Shown: positions 17,167 to 25,699, counted from the stretch's first letter. The stretch is DNA of 64,000 bases from an uncultured Clostridia bacterium (GCA_948440265.1 CAOJOK010000002.1:186001-250000), one strand, 5' to 3'. Numbers and translations: made by a program. Notes: a model not told the origin generated them from the sequence alone.

Positions 17167-18495
17167 TTACCGAACCGTATCGATATTGTTCGTTTCTAAC
17201 GATATTCTTTTTAATTCCCTTTTGCGAAAGAAAAGCCTTTCTTCTATCACAGAAACAATCAAATGCACAACCATACCGAATCCGAACATCAAAATTATTA
17301 CTTCCATATTAAATATAATTGCTTCCGTCAAATAGAGAATAAAGAATATGCCGTAATAAACAAGATTTATAATCAATGAATTTATTGCGTTGTAAACCGT
17401 ATGTCCCGTACCAATGAAGTAATTATCTATAATAGCGCATCCCGCATAGGCAATATAGAACGGCGCAAGTTTAATTGTAATTAAAAAAATCTCACGCGCA
17501 TTTTCCAGTCCTTCCGCATAACGGTAAAACGGCGTCCACAGCGGAATTGTAATTGCCCACAGCAAGACAATGCAAGCGGCAATAAAATAGTAATTAAACT
17601 GTTTCAAAGCAAGATAACCGTCTTTGCAATCGTGACGGATAACTTCGGATAATGCCGTTACGGGAATAAGCAACCAACCCCAGATAAAGTTGTTGGCTAT
17701 CCAATAATTGCCCTGTTCGGCAACCATATTTACCATTTTGCCAATCATAACGGCGTAAATTAAATTGTCGATAAACTGTTGCGCACCCGAAAATATACCG
17801 ACCTTGCCCCATTCTTTGAACGTCTGCAAATCGTTTTTATGATACCAAGCAGGTCTGATGAGCTTTTGTAAAAACAGCACCAAAAAGCCCGCTACGGTGA
17901 GAATTATATTTACTATTATGTTAGACGCCGCTATTCCGTAAACGCCCATTGCCGGAATTAACAGAAAATCAACTATCACCGACAATACCGTTTGAACGGC
18001 TAAAAATATGTATACGTTTTTATCCTTGCCGACAACAACAAACACAACGTTGAAAAAGCTCGGCAATATTCCCACCATAAAGGCAACCGTTTCAAGCTGC
18101 AAATAGCGATTGGTTTCAGCAAGGTCTATCTCTGCGGGATTCATAGCCGAAACCAAAACAGAACCGTAAATGAGTACTCCGACAGAAAACAATGTATAGA
18201 GCGCAAAAGCAATTACGCCGACTTTAAAAGTGTGCTTTGCAAAATCTTTTTTGTCGTGTTTGTGCAATTTGTTTAAGATAGAATAGAGCGGAACAATTAA
18301 AAATGCCCTAAGTGTTTCGTCGATTAAATCGTACCACTCCATTTGTCCGATAATATCGAATACTCCGCTTTCGCCGTTTGACGAAATAATAAAGGTTCTA
18401 ACCGTCTGATAAATTGCGGGGATAAGCGCAAGTGCGCAAAGTGATGCAAATAATCGCCAGTTAAAACCTTTTAGCTGTTTAAATTTCTCTTTCAT
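17167..18495 (-). CDS. MATE-fold transporter, AT-rich, possibly acquired
   Basis: The 442-residue protein has about 12 membrane helices. The N-terminal segment (FNWRLFASLCALALIPAIYQ) and later NGESGVFDIIGQMEWYDLIDE place it in a divergent MATE/flippase group. AAAGGAAC lies five bases before the ATG. Base composition is clearly more AT-rich than the neighbouring genes, with many ATA/TTA/AAT codons. It has a strong promoter with a leader of about 150 bases containing a short ORF, and a broken gene follows it. These features fit a horizontally acquired export gene. The substrate is unknown. Confidence 0.85.
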   Translation of the reverse strand: MKEKFKQLKGFNWRLFASLCALALIPAIYQTVRTFIISSNGESGVFDIIGQMEWYDLIDETLRAFLIVPLYSILNKLHKHDKKDFAKHTFKVGVIAFALYTLFSVGVLIYGSVLVSAMNPAEIDLAETNRYLQLETVAFMVGILPSFFNVVFVVVGKDKNVYIFLAVQTVLSVIVDFLLIPAMGVYGIAASNIIVNIILTVAGFLVLFLQKLIRPAWYHKNDLQTFKEWGKVGIFSGAQQFIDNLIYAVMIGKMVNMVAEQGNYWIANNFIWGWLLIPVTALSEVIRHDCKDGYLALKQFNYYFIAACIVLLWAITIPLWTPFYRYAEGLENAREIFLITIKLAPFYIAYAGCAIIDNYFIGTGHTVYNAINSLIINLVYYGIFFILYLTEAIIFNMEVIILMFGFGMVVHLIVSVIEERLFFRKRELKRISLETNNIDTVR

Positions 18496-18528
18496 ATTAA
18501 GTTCCTTTATACAACTTCACGCCTATTT

Positions 18529-18606
18529 TTAGATTACGCAAATAAGGTCGCCCCACTGAAAAACACCGTAAAAAAAGTGTTTCTCTATCCAAAACTCTTT
18601 TTGCAT
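18529..18606 (-). CDS. candidate 25-residue leader peptide of the MATE transporter gene
   Basis: An ATG-to-TAA frame of 25 codons lies in the transcript leader, 33 bases before the MATE start codon. It is rich in aromatic residues (F5, W6, F11, F12, Y13, F16, W18) and includes QWGDLICVI. It is preceded by TAA of an even shorter frame (ATG GGC TCA...), giving TAA-ATG coupling, but has no obvious ribosome site of its own. Leader peptides of this kind control antibiotic-inducible export genes by ribosome stalling. Whether this one is translated is untested. Confidence 0.4.
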   Translation of the reverse strand: MQKEFWIEKHFFYGVFQWGDLICVI

Positions 18607-18653
18607 TTAAGTTTTGGCATATGAGCCCATAAAGGGTAAATTGTATTGTATAC

Positions 18654-18682
18654 ATTATATCATAAGATTTATTGTATGGCAA
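18654..18682 (-). promoter_or_regulatory. promoter of the AT-rich MATE gene
   Basis: Minus-strand TTGCCA (18677-18682), 17 bp, TATAAT (18654-18659). The predicted start is near 18647, giving a leader of about 150 bases. Confidence 0.75.
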
Positions 18683-18713
18683 GATTTCAATATAAATTGA
18701 CCGCCAACACCTG

Positions 18714-20765
18714 TCAGTCCGACGACAGGAACTCGCTTTGGCTGTCCACACGACTTTCACCCTCGACAACGGGCGGCTTGACATATTTGCCGCGCGCGGT
18801 GAGCCGCCTTCCCTTTACGTTGTCGGCAAGCATAACCGACAGCATAGAGAGAATTTTACTTTTTATTTTTCCGTCGAGTATCGGACAGGCAATCTCCACT
18901 CTGCGCTCTATATTGCGTGTCATAAAGTCCGCCGAAGAAATAAAGACTTCCGCGTCGTTTCCGTCTCCGAAAACATATATGCGCGAATGTTCCAAAAATC
19001 TGCCGACAATGCTTTTGACCGTAATGTTCTCGCTCTTGCCCGCGACTTCGGGAACAAGACAGCATATGCCCCGAACTATGAGCTCTATTTTAACGCCCGC
19101 TTTGCTTGCTTCGATAAATTTTTCTATAAGCTCCTTGTCGGTCAAGCTGTTGACCTTGGCGATTATGCGCGCAGGCTCATTTTTCTTTGCTCTTTCGATT
19201 TGTTTCTCTATTCTTTCTATCAAGCCCCGTTTCAGCGTATGCGGCGCGACAAGCAGTCTTTGATATTCATACCCCGTTTCGCCGACGGCGATATTGCGGA
19301 AAAAAGCAACCGCATCTTCTCCGATTTGCCTGTCCGCCGTGATTATATTCAGGTCGGTATACTGCTTCGCCGTGCCCTCGTTATAGTTACCCGTGCCGAT
19401 ATGCGTCAGGTATTTGACTTCGCCGCCGTCCTCCAAGACAACGGACACGATTTTCGAATGAACTTTATAATTGCCCATACCGTAAATAACCGTACAGCCC
19501 GCTTCCGCGAGAACGTCGGCATAATACATATTGCTTTCTTCGTCGAAACGCGCCAAAAGCTCTATGACTACGGTGACGTCTTTACCGTTTTCCTTTGCGC
19601 GCAAAAGCGCGTCCACCACCTTGGAATGACGGTACAATCTGTATATAGTTATCTTTATGCTGCGAACCTTTTCCGACTGCGCGCATTCGTTCAGCAGCCG
19701 CACAAACGTGTCCATCGTGTCGAACGGATAGGATAAAAATATATCCCTTTTCATAGCGGCGTTTAAAACGCTGCCTTCCGTACCCTTGATGTTTCTGCCT
19801 TTAAACGCGGGATACTTTTCCGCCGCCGCTACGGCTTCCGTCGCGTATTTTTCCAAGTCGAAAAGAAACTTATAATCGAAAAGGTCGCCGACGGAAAAAC
19901 AGCGGCTCTTTTTCAAAGACAGATTTTTCAATATAAAATCTTTAATCTTTTCCGACGTCGTGTTTATTTCCAACCGCACCACGGACAGAGACGAGCGCAT
20001 ATCTATCTTCTCTTTGAGATACTTGGAAAAATCGTAATCGTATTCCGAATCGACGTCGGACTCGTTTGTTTCGAAATCGGCATTGCGCGTGACCCTGATA
20101 AGCGCCTTGTCCTTAACCGAATAGTGCGGAAAGCAGTGCTCTCCGAACGCCGATATGATTTCTTCTACGAGTATGAGCTGTCTTTTCTTTCCGCCGCCGA
20201 GTTCGACAATGCGCGGCAAATTCTCGGGCACGGGAAGCAGTCCGAACATACTCTTGTCGCCTTTATTCAAATCGTACACGAAATACAGCGCCTTATTGGA
20301 AAACCGCAGCATCGGATGTTTGGAATCTATGACAATGGGACTCAAATACGGCAGGGCGCGATTTAAAAAAAACTCCCTTGCCGTCTTTCTCTGTTTTTCG
20401 CTCAATTCGTCGAAAGCGAGAATTTTAATGCCTGCCGCTTTATACTGTTTTTTCAGCTTCTCCCAAACCTGCGCCCTGCGCTTATACCGCTCTTTGGTCT
20501 CCGCCAATATTCCGTCCGTCTGCTGTGCGGCGGTAAGCGACGTCTTGTTTTCTTTCGACGACGGCGTGAGCTTCATCTGATTATACAGCGACCCTACGCG
20601 CACCATAAAAAACTCGTCGAGATTGGACGTGAATATGGACAGGAATTTTCCGCGCTCGAAAAGCGGCGTGTCCTTGTCGTCCGCCTGCGCAAGCACCCTG
20701 TCGTTAAACAGAAGCCAGCTGTATTCTCTGTTCATATAAACGCCGTCTCGAAATATATTTCCCAT
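18714..20765 (-). CDS. ppk: polyphosphate kinase 1
   Basis: The 683-residue enzyme reversibly transfers the ATP gamma-phosphate to polyphosphate. The N domain starts NREYSWLLFNDRVL and the head domain follows with FTSNLDEFFMVRVG. The two phospholipase-D-like C domains carry the autophosphorylated His436 (KVHSKIVSV) and the second essential His593 (EHSRIYVFG), both at the positions expected from the E. coli enzyme. AAGGAG lies eight bases before the ATG at 20765, so the MGNIFRDG start is used. It follows pfkA in the same direction but is separated by the repeat element. Polyphosphate links to stress and stringent responses. Confidence 0.96.
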   Translation of the reverse strand: MGNIFRDGVYMNREYSWLLFNDRVLAQADDKDTPLFERGKFLSIFTSNLDEFFMVRVGSLYNQMKLTPSSKENKTSLTAAQQTDGILAETKERYKRRAQVWEKLKKQYKAAGIKILAFDELSEKQRKTAREFFLNRALPYLSPIVIDSKHPMLRFSNKALYFVYDLNKGDKSMFGLLPVPENLPRIVELGGGKKRQLILVEEIISAFGEHCFPHYSVKDKALIRVTRNADFETNESDVDSEYDYDFSKYLKEKIDMRSSLSVVRLEINTTSEKIKDFILKNLSLKKSRCFSVGDLFDYKFLFDLEKYATEAVAAAEKYPAFKGRNIKGTEGSVLNAAMKRDIFLSYPFDTMDTFVRLLNECAQSEKVRSIKITIYRLYRHSKVVDALLRAKENGKDVTVVIELLARFDEESNMYYADVLAEAGCTVIYGMGNYKVHSKIVSVVLEDGGEVKYLTHIGTGNYNEGTAKQYTDLNIITADRQIGEDAVAFFRNIAVGETGYEYQRLLVAPHTLKRGLIERIEKQIERAKKNEPARIIAKVNSLTDKELIEKFIEASKAGVKIELIVRGICCLVPEVAGKSENITVKSIVGRFLEHSRIYVFGDGNDAEVFISSADFMTRNIERRVEIACPILDGKIKSKILSMLSVMLADNVKGRRLTARGKYVKPPVVEGESRVDSQSEFLSSD

Positions 20766-20799
20766 ATGCTAATCTCCTTAAACGCCACGTCAACAGCCT

Positions 20800-21091
20800 T
20801 TTAACGCCGAATTGCAACGCATATAACCTACCTATCTTTTGTGAACGGGTTAGATGCAAGCAAGTCAAGGCAAACGAGCTTTTTGACGGGGAGCGTACTT
20901 CTCGTACGTGACCCGAAAAAAGCGATGTTTAACGCCGAATTGCGACGCATATAACCTACCTATCTTTTGTGAACGGGTTAGATGCAAGCAAGTCAAGGCA
21001 AACGAGCTTTTTGACGGGGAGCGTACTTCCCGTACGTGACCCGAAAAAAGCGATGTTTAACGCCGAATTGCGACGCATATAACCCGTTCAC
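20800..21091 (-). repeat. tandem 128-bp structured repeat between pfkA and ppk
   Basis: Two full copies (20800-20927 and 20928-21055) differ at only a few bases, and a third partial copy (21056-21091) joins pfkA. Read on the minus strand, the unit next to pfkA is bounded by inverted 12-bp ends, GTGAACGGGTTA (from 21091) and TAACCCGTTCAC (20969-20980). It contains an inner hairpin GCTTTTT...AAAAAGC enclosing CGTAC...GTACG. The first end overlaps the TGA stop of pfkA. The arrangement resembles a small non-autonomous palindromic element that has duplicated. No ORF is supported in it. Confidence 0.85.
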
Positions 21092-22170
21092 GGTCTTTTG
21101 ACGCCGAACGACACCCCTATATCTCTTGCCGCCTTTATCAGCGGATGGTCCACGGGAACAAACTTGGTCTTGCCTGCTATGTCCTGCAATTTGTTGTGCG
21201 TGACGTTGTCGCCGCAGATTGCCACGCTGACGCCGAATATGCCCTGCTTGATAAGATATCCGGCATAGGAGCCGACCTGCGTGGAAATCAGTCTGTCGTA
21301 CGGAGAGGGCGCGCCGCCGCGCTGTAAGTGTCCGGGCACGACTATTCTCGTGTCGACGCCGACCTTTTCCGCAATCTGTTTTGCGAGATATTCCGTCACC
21401 GTCGTATACCCCATTTCTTCGCGACGCGCCAAACGCTCTTTCTTTTTCATAGCGGCTTCTTCTGCCGTCATTGCCCCTTCGGCAACGGCTATTATGGAAA
21501 AGGCTTTTCCGTCTTCCGCTCTTTGCAAAATCTTTTTCGTCACTCTGTCCACGTCGAAAGGCAGTTCGGGCAAAAGTATTATATCCGCGCCGCCCGCAAT
21601 GCCCGCATACAGCGTCAGCCAGCCCACCTTGTTCCCCATAATCTCCACAAGCATAGTCCGTCCGTGGCTTGCCGCCGTCGTGTGTATCCTGTCGATACAT
21701 TCCGTCGCAACGTCCACGGCGGAATGAAAGCCGAACGTAAAGTCGGTGCCGTATATGTCGTTGTCTATGGTTTTCGGCAGTCCTATGACGTTCAAGCCCA
21801 GTCCGCTCAAAAGAGCGGCGGACTTGTGCGTTCCTGCTCCGCCCAGAGTGACAAGACAATCGAGCTTCATTTTCTTGTAGTTCTCTTTCATCTTCTCCGC
21901 CTTACTGACGGGGTCTTCGTCGGTTTTGACGTTCATCTTCTTAAACGGTTGACGGGAAGTGCCGAGAATGGTTCCGCCGATATTCAATATCCCGGAAAAA
22001 TCGCTTCTTTTCATCTCCCTGCCTTCGCCCTCTATCAGTCCGCCGTATCCGTCGGGAATACCGATAATTTCGGCTTTGGGTATGTTCTCGAACACATACT
22101 TTCCGAGACCGCGAAGTACCGCATTCAGAGCGGGACAGTCGCCGCCGCTCGTAAGCACCCCTATTTTCAT
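21088..22170 (-). CDS. pfkA: 6-phosphofructokinase (group III type)
   Basis: The 360-residue enzyme phosphorylates fructose 6-phosphate in glycolysis. Visible motifs are GVLTSGGDCPALNA (about 5-18), LVTLGGAGTHKSA (about 108), GLPKTIDNDIYGTD (about 131; catalytic Asp in TIDND) and MGNKVGWLTL. Lys before TIDND is typical of PPi-type and group III enzymes, while Gly in the GGxG motif favours ATP. The acidic residue normally before that Gly is Ala here. Phosphoryl donor is therefore uncertain. AGGAGG lies eight bases before the ATG. It may be read through from the SPFH operon, 52 bases upstream. Confidence 0.93.
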   Translation of the reverse strand: MKIGVLTSGGDCPALNAVLRGLGKYVFENIPKAEIIGIPDGYGGLIEGEGREMKRSDFSGILNIGGTILGTSRQPFKKMNVKTDEDPVSKAEKMKENYKKMKLDCLVTLGGAGTHKSAALLSGLGLNVIGLPKTIDNDIYGTDFTFGFHSAVDVATECIDRIHTTAASHGRTMLVEIMGNKVGWLTLYAGIAGGADIILLPELPFDVDRVTKKILQRAEDGKAFSIIAVAEGAMTAEEAAMKKKERLARREEMGYTTVTEYLAKQIAEKVGVDTRIVVPGHLQRGGAPSPYDRLISTQVGSYAGYLIKQGIFGVSVAICGDNVTHNKLQDIAGKTKFVPVDHPLIKAARDIGVSFGVKRP

Positions 22171-22222
22171 TCTTATATCCTCCTTTTCTGCGGCTTATAC
22201 AGCCGCGGCAAATGCACGTTTA

Positions 22223-23455
22223 TCAGTCCGCCGCCCGCAGAGCGCTCAAACTTTCTATTCCGCTTTCCAAAAGCATTTTCGACGGGTCTGACTTTTCCAC
22301 AAGCGTACGCAGTAAGACCAACTGCGCGGGCGTCTTGCCGGACGCTATGCGCCATTCGTAATAGCTCACATACGAAGTAAAGTCCTGCGCGTCGTCGCCG
22401 ACTTCGATATTGAAGAAAATATGGAAGAACACGTTGACGTAAAAATCGTCGTTTATGCCGCCCAAAAATTTATCCGCAATGGCTTTCTGCAAATCGTTCT
22501 CCGGCGTGAATTCGATTTGCATTTTCTCGCCGACGGGGAAATCGTCGAACTCCATTTTCCGCAGTCTATTCATCACGGCGAATACGGTGTTCGAATATCT
22601 CTCGCCCGAAATACTGCGCATAGCCGCCTGCTTCATTCCCGCTCTGGAAGTGAAACTCGAATATTCGAGAACGTATTTCACAATGGCTTCGCTGTAACTC
22701 TTTATGTTGACGGGGAAACCCGTTTTGTTTTCCACAAGCCGCGAATATATCTCGTTTATCAGCATTGTCAGCGTATCGCCGACCTGGTCTTTATATTCGA
22801 TAGCCGTCGTGGACAGACAGCGCTTGAAGAGCATATGCAGCTGCTTGTCTATATTCACAAGCGAAGAATGTATGCTCATCATAAGCTCGTTGACGAATTT
22901 GTCTATCATCATAAAGCGTTTGTTTTTATAGATGATTTTATGCTCTATTTCCGACCAAAAGCTGTTTACCAGCGATTTAATCTGCAATTCGAAATTATAT
23001 TTTTTTTCGCCGTCCAAAACGTAACCGTCTATACGGTATATTTCCAGACCGTTCTTCTGAATTTCGGGCTGCGGCGCGTCCAGCTTCAAAAATATCTTCC
23101 GCCCCTTGACCCCGTATGCGTCGTCGTGCTTGACGTTGAACTTTCTCAAAAGTCTTTCGTACAGGAGTTTTTCGTCGTCCAAAAACCGACACTCCAATCG
23201 CACGCCGATAGTGTCCGACGCTTCGTATATGAGTTTTTCCGCTTCGAACTGTCTGTACATAGCGTTGCGGACAATCTTTTCTTTAAGCGACGTCGCCGTC
23301 TTTATGCGGTAAGTCACCGAAACGGTTTCGTCCACTTCTTCGAACATATTTTCGAGAAAATCGGTTATACGCGCCCCCATACGGTTAAGCGCGTCTCTGT
23401 TTTCTTCCAACGTGGCGGCAGCCCGCTCGACGTAATCGAATATTTCTATCTGCAA
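22223..23455 (-). CDS. RelA/SpoT synthetase-domain-like protein with extra C-terminal domain
   Basis: The start is TTG 23455, with GGAGG eleven bases upstream; 410 residues. Residues about 45-205 follow the alarmone synthetase fold: VTYRIKTATSLKEKIVR, SDTIGVRLECRFLDDE and FELQIKSLVNSFWSEIEHKIIYK match the family blocks that bind ATP and GDP/GTP. The usual NGY-S-H loop (G-loop Tyr) is not recognisable (NGLEIYRIDGYV at its place), so pppGpp synthesis is doubtful. The C-terminal 200 residues are unassigned. It is the last gene of the SPFH/ESCRT-like operon, 25 bases after its neighbour. It could be an altered nucleotide synthetase or a sensor. Confidence 0.75.
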   Translation of the reverse strand: MQIEIFDYVERAAATLEENRDALNRMGARITDFLENMFEEVDETVSVTYRIKTATSLKEKIVRNAMYRQFEAEKLIYEASDTIGVRLECRFLDDEKLLYERLLRKFNVKHDDAYGVKGRKIFLKLDAPQPEIQKNGLEIYRIDGYVLDGEKKYNFELQIKSLVNSFWSEIEHKIIYKNKRFMMIDKFVNELMMSIHSSLVNIDKQLHMLFKRCLSTTAIEYKDQVGDTLTMLINEIYSRLVENKTGFPVNIKSYSEAIVKYVLEYSSFTSRAGMKQAAMRSISGERYSNTVFAVMNRLRKMEFDDFPVGEKMQIEFTPENDLQKAIADKFLGGINDDFYVNVFFHIFFNIEVGDDAQDFTSYVSYYEWRIASGKTPAQLVLLRTLVEKSDPSKMLLESGIESLSALRAAD

Positions 23456-23480
23456 TCTCGTCTTTTCCTCCGCTTACTTT

Positions 23481-24062
23481 TCAGGACTGTTTGAGCTTTT
23501 TGTTCAGCTCGGCAAGCTTCAAATCGATTTCTTCGTCCAAAGACTGCTGCTGTCTATCTTCGTCCACACCGACTATGGCGTCTATTTCTTCGTCGCCTAT
23601 GCCGCCCGCTTCTTCGAAGCCCGAATCGATTGTCACCGTCATCTTGTCGAGAAACTCGTTCATCTTTTCCGTCTGAACCTGCGCTTCTATCATAGCTTTG
23701 TTCAGTTCTTTCTCGCTCTTGGCAAAATCCATTTTCGCGGTAAGCCCTGCCATTTGCTTGCCCATAACGACCAGCCCTTTCAAAAACTCTCCGCTCATTT
23801 CGGTCAGGTCGCGCATATTGGTCATAATCTCGAAATTGACCAGCATTTTTTCGGCAAGCCGCTGTTGGCTCATAACCTGCTTTAAAGCCGCTTTTGCCGA
23901 CTTCTCCTGCGAAACAAGTCCGGATTTCTGTGCCTGCCGCGCCTTGTCGATGAACAGCTGTTTTTTGGGTTCGAGCTGTGCGATAAAGCTCTGCATCTTG
24001 TCCATTGTCGCGTTTATCGCCATTCTCTGTTCGATGAGTTTTTCTTCCTTGCTCTTTCTCAT
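23481..24062 (-). CDS. helical coiled-coil protein, ESCRT-III (Snf7/Vps24)-like candidate
   Basis: The 193-residue protein is almost wholly helical. It has a basic N-terminal half with a long helical hairpin, a Met-rich middle (MTNMRDLTEMSGEFLKGL, then MGKQMAGLTAKM) and an acidic C-terminal third (DEEIDAIVGVDED) ending in a short amphipathic helix (DLKLAELNKKLKQ). This order (basic hairpin, Met-rich heptads, acidic linker, terminal helix) is that of ESCRT-III/CHMP proteins and, more distantly, PspA/Vipp1. The match is by pattern, not by database search. Its ATG overlaps the stop of the upstream coiled-coil gene (ATGA), so the two are translated together. Confidence 0.6.
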   Translation of the reverse strand: MRKSKEEKLIEQRMAINATMDKMQSFIAQLEPKKQLFIDKARQAQKSGLVSQEKSAKAALKQVMSQQRLAEKMLVNFEIMTNMRDLTEMSGEFLKGLVVMGKQMAGLTAKMDFAKSEKELNKAMIEAQVQTEKMNEFLDKMTVTIDSGFEEAGGIGDEEIDAIVGVDEDRQQQSLDEEIDLKLAELNKKLKQS

Positions 24063-24766
24063 ACGTCTTCACCCGCCTTCAAACTGCGCAAAAACTCCTC
24101 GACTTCGTCCTGTCCTTCCGCTTCTTCGGCGGCTTCGCTCCTTTCGGCGATTTCGCTTTCCTGCGCCTGCCGCTCTTTTTCCTGCGCGGCTCTTTCTTCC
24201 GCTTCTTCCTTCAAAAGCCGCGCTTTTTCTTCGCGCTCTCTGCGCTCGTTTTCTTCTTCCTGCGCCCAAGACCCCAAAAGCTCGTCGGCGCGTATGTTCT
24301 GCGACTGAACTGCGGACGAATGATACATAGCCTTGTCAATCGCCTCGTTGCGCAGCTGGGTCAGCGCTTCGCGCTTTTGTCTGGACGAAGTAATGGACTC
24401 CGACATCTGCCCGATTTCTTCCAGCGACAGCGACTGCATATTTTCCAACTGCACGAAAAGCGCCTGCGTATCCACGAGCTGTGCCATTTTCGCATTCGAT
24501 ACGATTTCTTTGCTTATCTCGTTTATGGAATATGCATACTGCTCTTTTTCCTTTTCTGCATTGAGATACAGATTGGCATAATGCCGCTGCATATTCTTAT
24601 CCGTTTCGCGCTTTGCCGCTTCCTTGTATTCGGCTTGTTTGCTGACCACGCCTTTCAGCTTGTCGAGATAGACAATCTGCTTGTTTTCCAGCTCCCAGAT
24701 GTTGCGCTCTATTTCGTGCGCTTTTGCGTCATAATCGACTTTTTTCTTTTTCTTGAAAAGTCCCAT
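24059..24766 (-). CDS. helical coiled-coil protein with MGLFKKKKK start, partner of the ESCRT-III-like protein
   Basis: This 235-residue protein begins with a short hydrophobic-basic stretch (MGLFKKKKK), a typical membrane-binding N terminus. About 150 residues of helix follow (two long helices, then a Met/Leu-rich helix near LENMQSLSLEEIGQMSESI) and a highly charged E/R/A coiled-coil tail (about 170-225). It has no membrane helix. The layout resembles ESCRT-III or PspA subunits with a long tail. GGAG lies nine bases before the ATG. It shares a 4-base overlap with the next gene. Likely role: peripheral membrane scaffold polymerising with its neighbour; inferred. Confidence 0.6.
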   Translation of the reverse strand: MGLFKKKKKVDYDAKAHEIERNIWELENKQIVYLDKLKGVVSKQAEYKEAAKRETDKNMQRHYANLYLNAEKEKEQYAYSINEISKEIVSNAKMAQLVDTQALFVQLENMQSLSLEEIGQMSESITSSRQKREALTQLRNEAIDKAMYHSSAVQSQNIRADELLGSWAQEEENERREREEKARLLKEEAEERAAQEKERQAQESEIAERSEAAEEAEGQDEVEEFLRSLKAGEDV

Positions 24767-24798
24767 TTGAAAAATCTCCTTATTTACCGAATACGCGG

Positions 24799-25092
24799 CT
24801 ACTTCAAAGTGCGCCGCCGCGCAATAAGTTCTTCTATGCGGGAAAGATATCTTTCCGTAAGCACTCCTTCTTTACTGACCCGCAAAAACTCTCCGAGCAT
24901 TTTCAGCACGTCCGCGTCCAGCGCCTGAACGTCCGTTTCCAGCACGGGCGCGGCGACGGCAAGTTTTTCTTCTACGTCGCGCAGTCTGCGCTTTGCCGCC
25001 ATATCGTCGGTCAGACCGCGCACTTCGGCAAGTCGGGAGAGTATTTTCGACGCGTTCTTGCGGTTAATCTCCGCACACTTATTCTTCTTCAT
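24799..25092 (-). CDS. small helical protein of the SPFH operon
   Basis: From ATG 25092 the product is 97 residues: a basic N terminus (MKKNKCAEINRKN) and two or three amphipathic helices, without membrane segments or known motifs. The start lies inside the last codons of the SPFH gene (14-base overlap), with GGAG nine bases before it. An upstream in-frame ATG at 25128 would overlap more and has no good ribosome site. The tight overlap says it works with the SPFH protein. Function is unknown. Confidence 0.7.
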   Translation of the reverse strand: MKKNKCAEINRKNASKILSRLAEVRGLTDDMAAKRRLRDVEEKLAVAAPVLETDVQALDADVLKMLGEFLRVSKEGVLTERYLSRIEELIARRRTLK

Positions 25093-25699
25093 CGCCCGTT
25101 TCTCCGTATGTATCGGTAACTTCTTCAATCAAAAGCGCGTCCAAAAACAGACCGTAGTCGGCGAATATCTTTTCCAGCTTTTCCTGCGCTTTTTTCTGAA
25201 CCGCGCCCGTTCTGCCGCCGACGTTATAGCCGTCCTTGTCGATAGCCGCAACCACGGCTTCTTTAACCGCGCCGGTGACTATTCCCTTCAACTGCTCCTT
25301 GACGTCGCTCTCCGTTATCGTTTCGGGATAGCCGAATCTGCGAAGCAGTGCGGACGCGTTGTCCACGGCAAACCGATAGGAGCCGTTTGCGCCCGCTTTT
25401 TTCAGTTCGCCTTTTTTGTCGCGATAACCGATGCCGCCCGTCCCCCAAAGCACGATGAACTGTTTGCCGCGGTTTACACTGTATATCTGCTGTCTTGCCT
25501 TGCATTTGGAAAACACGGCTTTTAGCGCGCCTGCGGAATTTATTTCGCGCACGCCTTCTCCGACGACTGCGGCGACGCACCCGTCTTTGACATAAACGGC
25601 TTCCGTTCCCGGCGGAACGGATATGGCGGTATTATACGGCAATTCGCCGTCGTACACGCATTTTACCAAATCTTCCGTTCTCTCTATTTCCAGCCTCAT
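25079..25699 (-). CDS. SPFH/band-7-like protein (YdjI type)
   Basis: The 206-residue protein has the short SPFH layout without a membrane helix. SVPPGTEAVYVKDGCVAAVVGEG and GKQFIVLWGTGGIGYRDKKGEL match the core of the B. subtilis YdjI / virion-core-like SPFH group (the WGT motif is typical), followed by GSYRFAVDNASALLRRFG. In B. subtilis ydjFGHI, a YdjI protein is encoded with a PspA homologue and acts in membrane stress. Here it leads an operon with ESCRT-III/PspA-like proteins, which supports a membrane-protection role. AGGAG lies ten bases before the ATG, and a clear promoter precedes it. Confidence 0.75.
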   Translation of the reverse strand: MRLEIERTEDLVKCVYDGELPYNTAISVPPGTEAVYVKDGCVAAVVGEGVREINSAGALKAVFSKCKARQQIYSVNRGKQFIVLWGTGGIGYRDKKGELKKAGANGSYRFAVDNASALLRRFGYPETITESDVKEQLKGIVTGAVKEAVVAAIDKDGYNVGGRTGAVQKKAQEKLEKIFADYGLFLDALLIEEVTDTYGETGDEEE

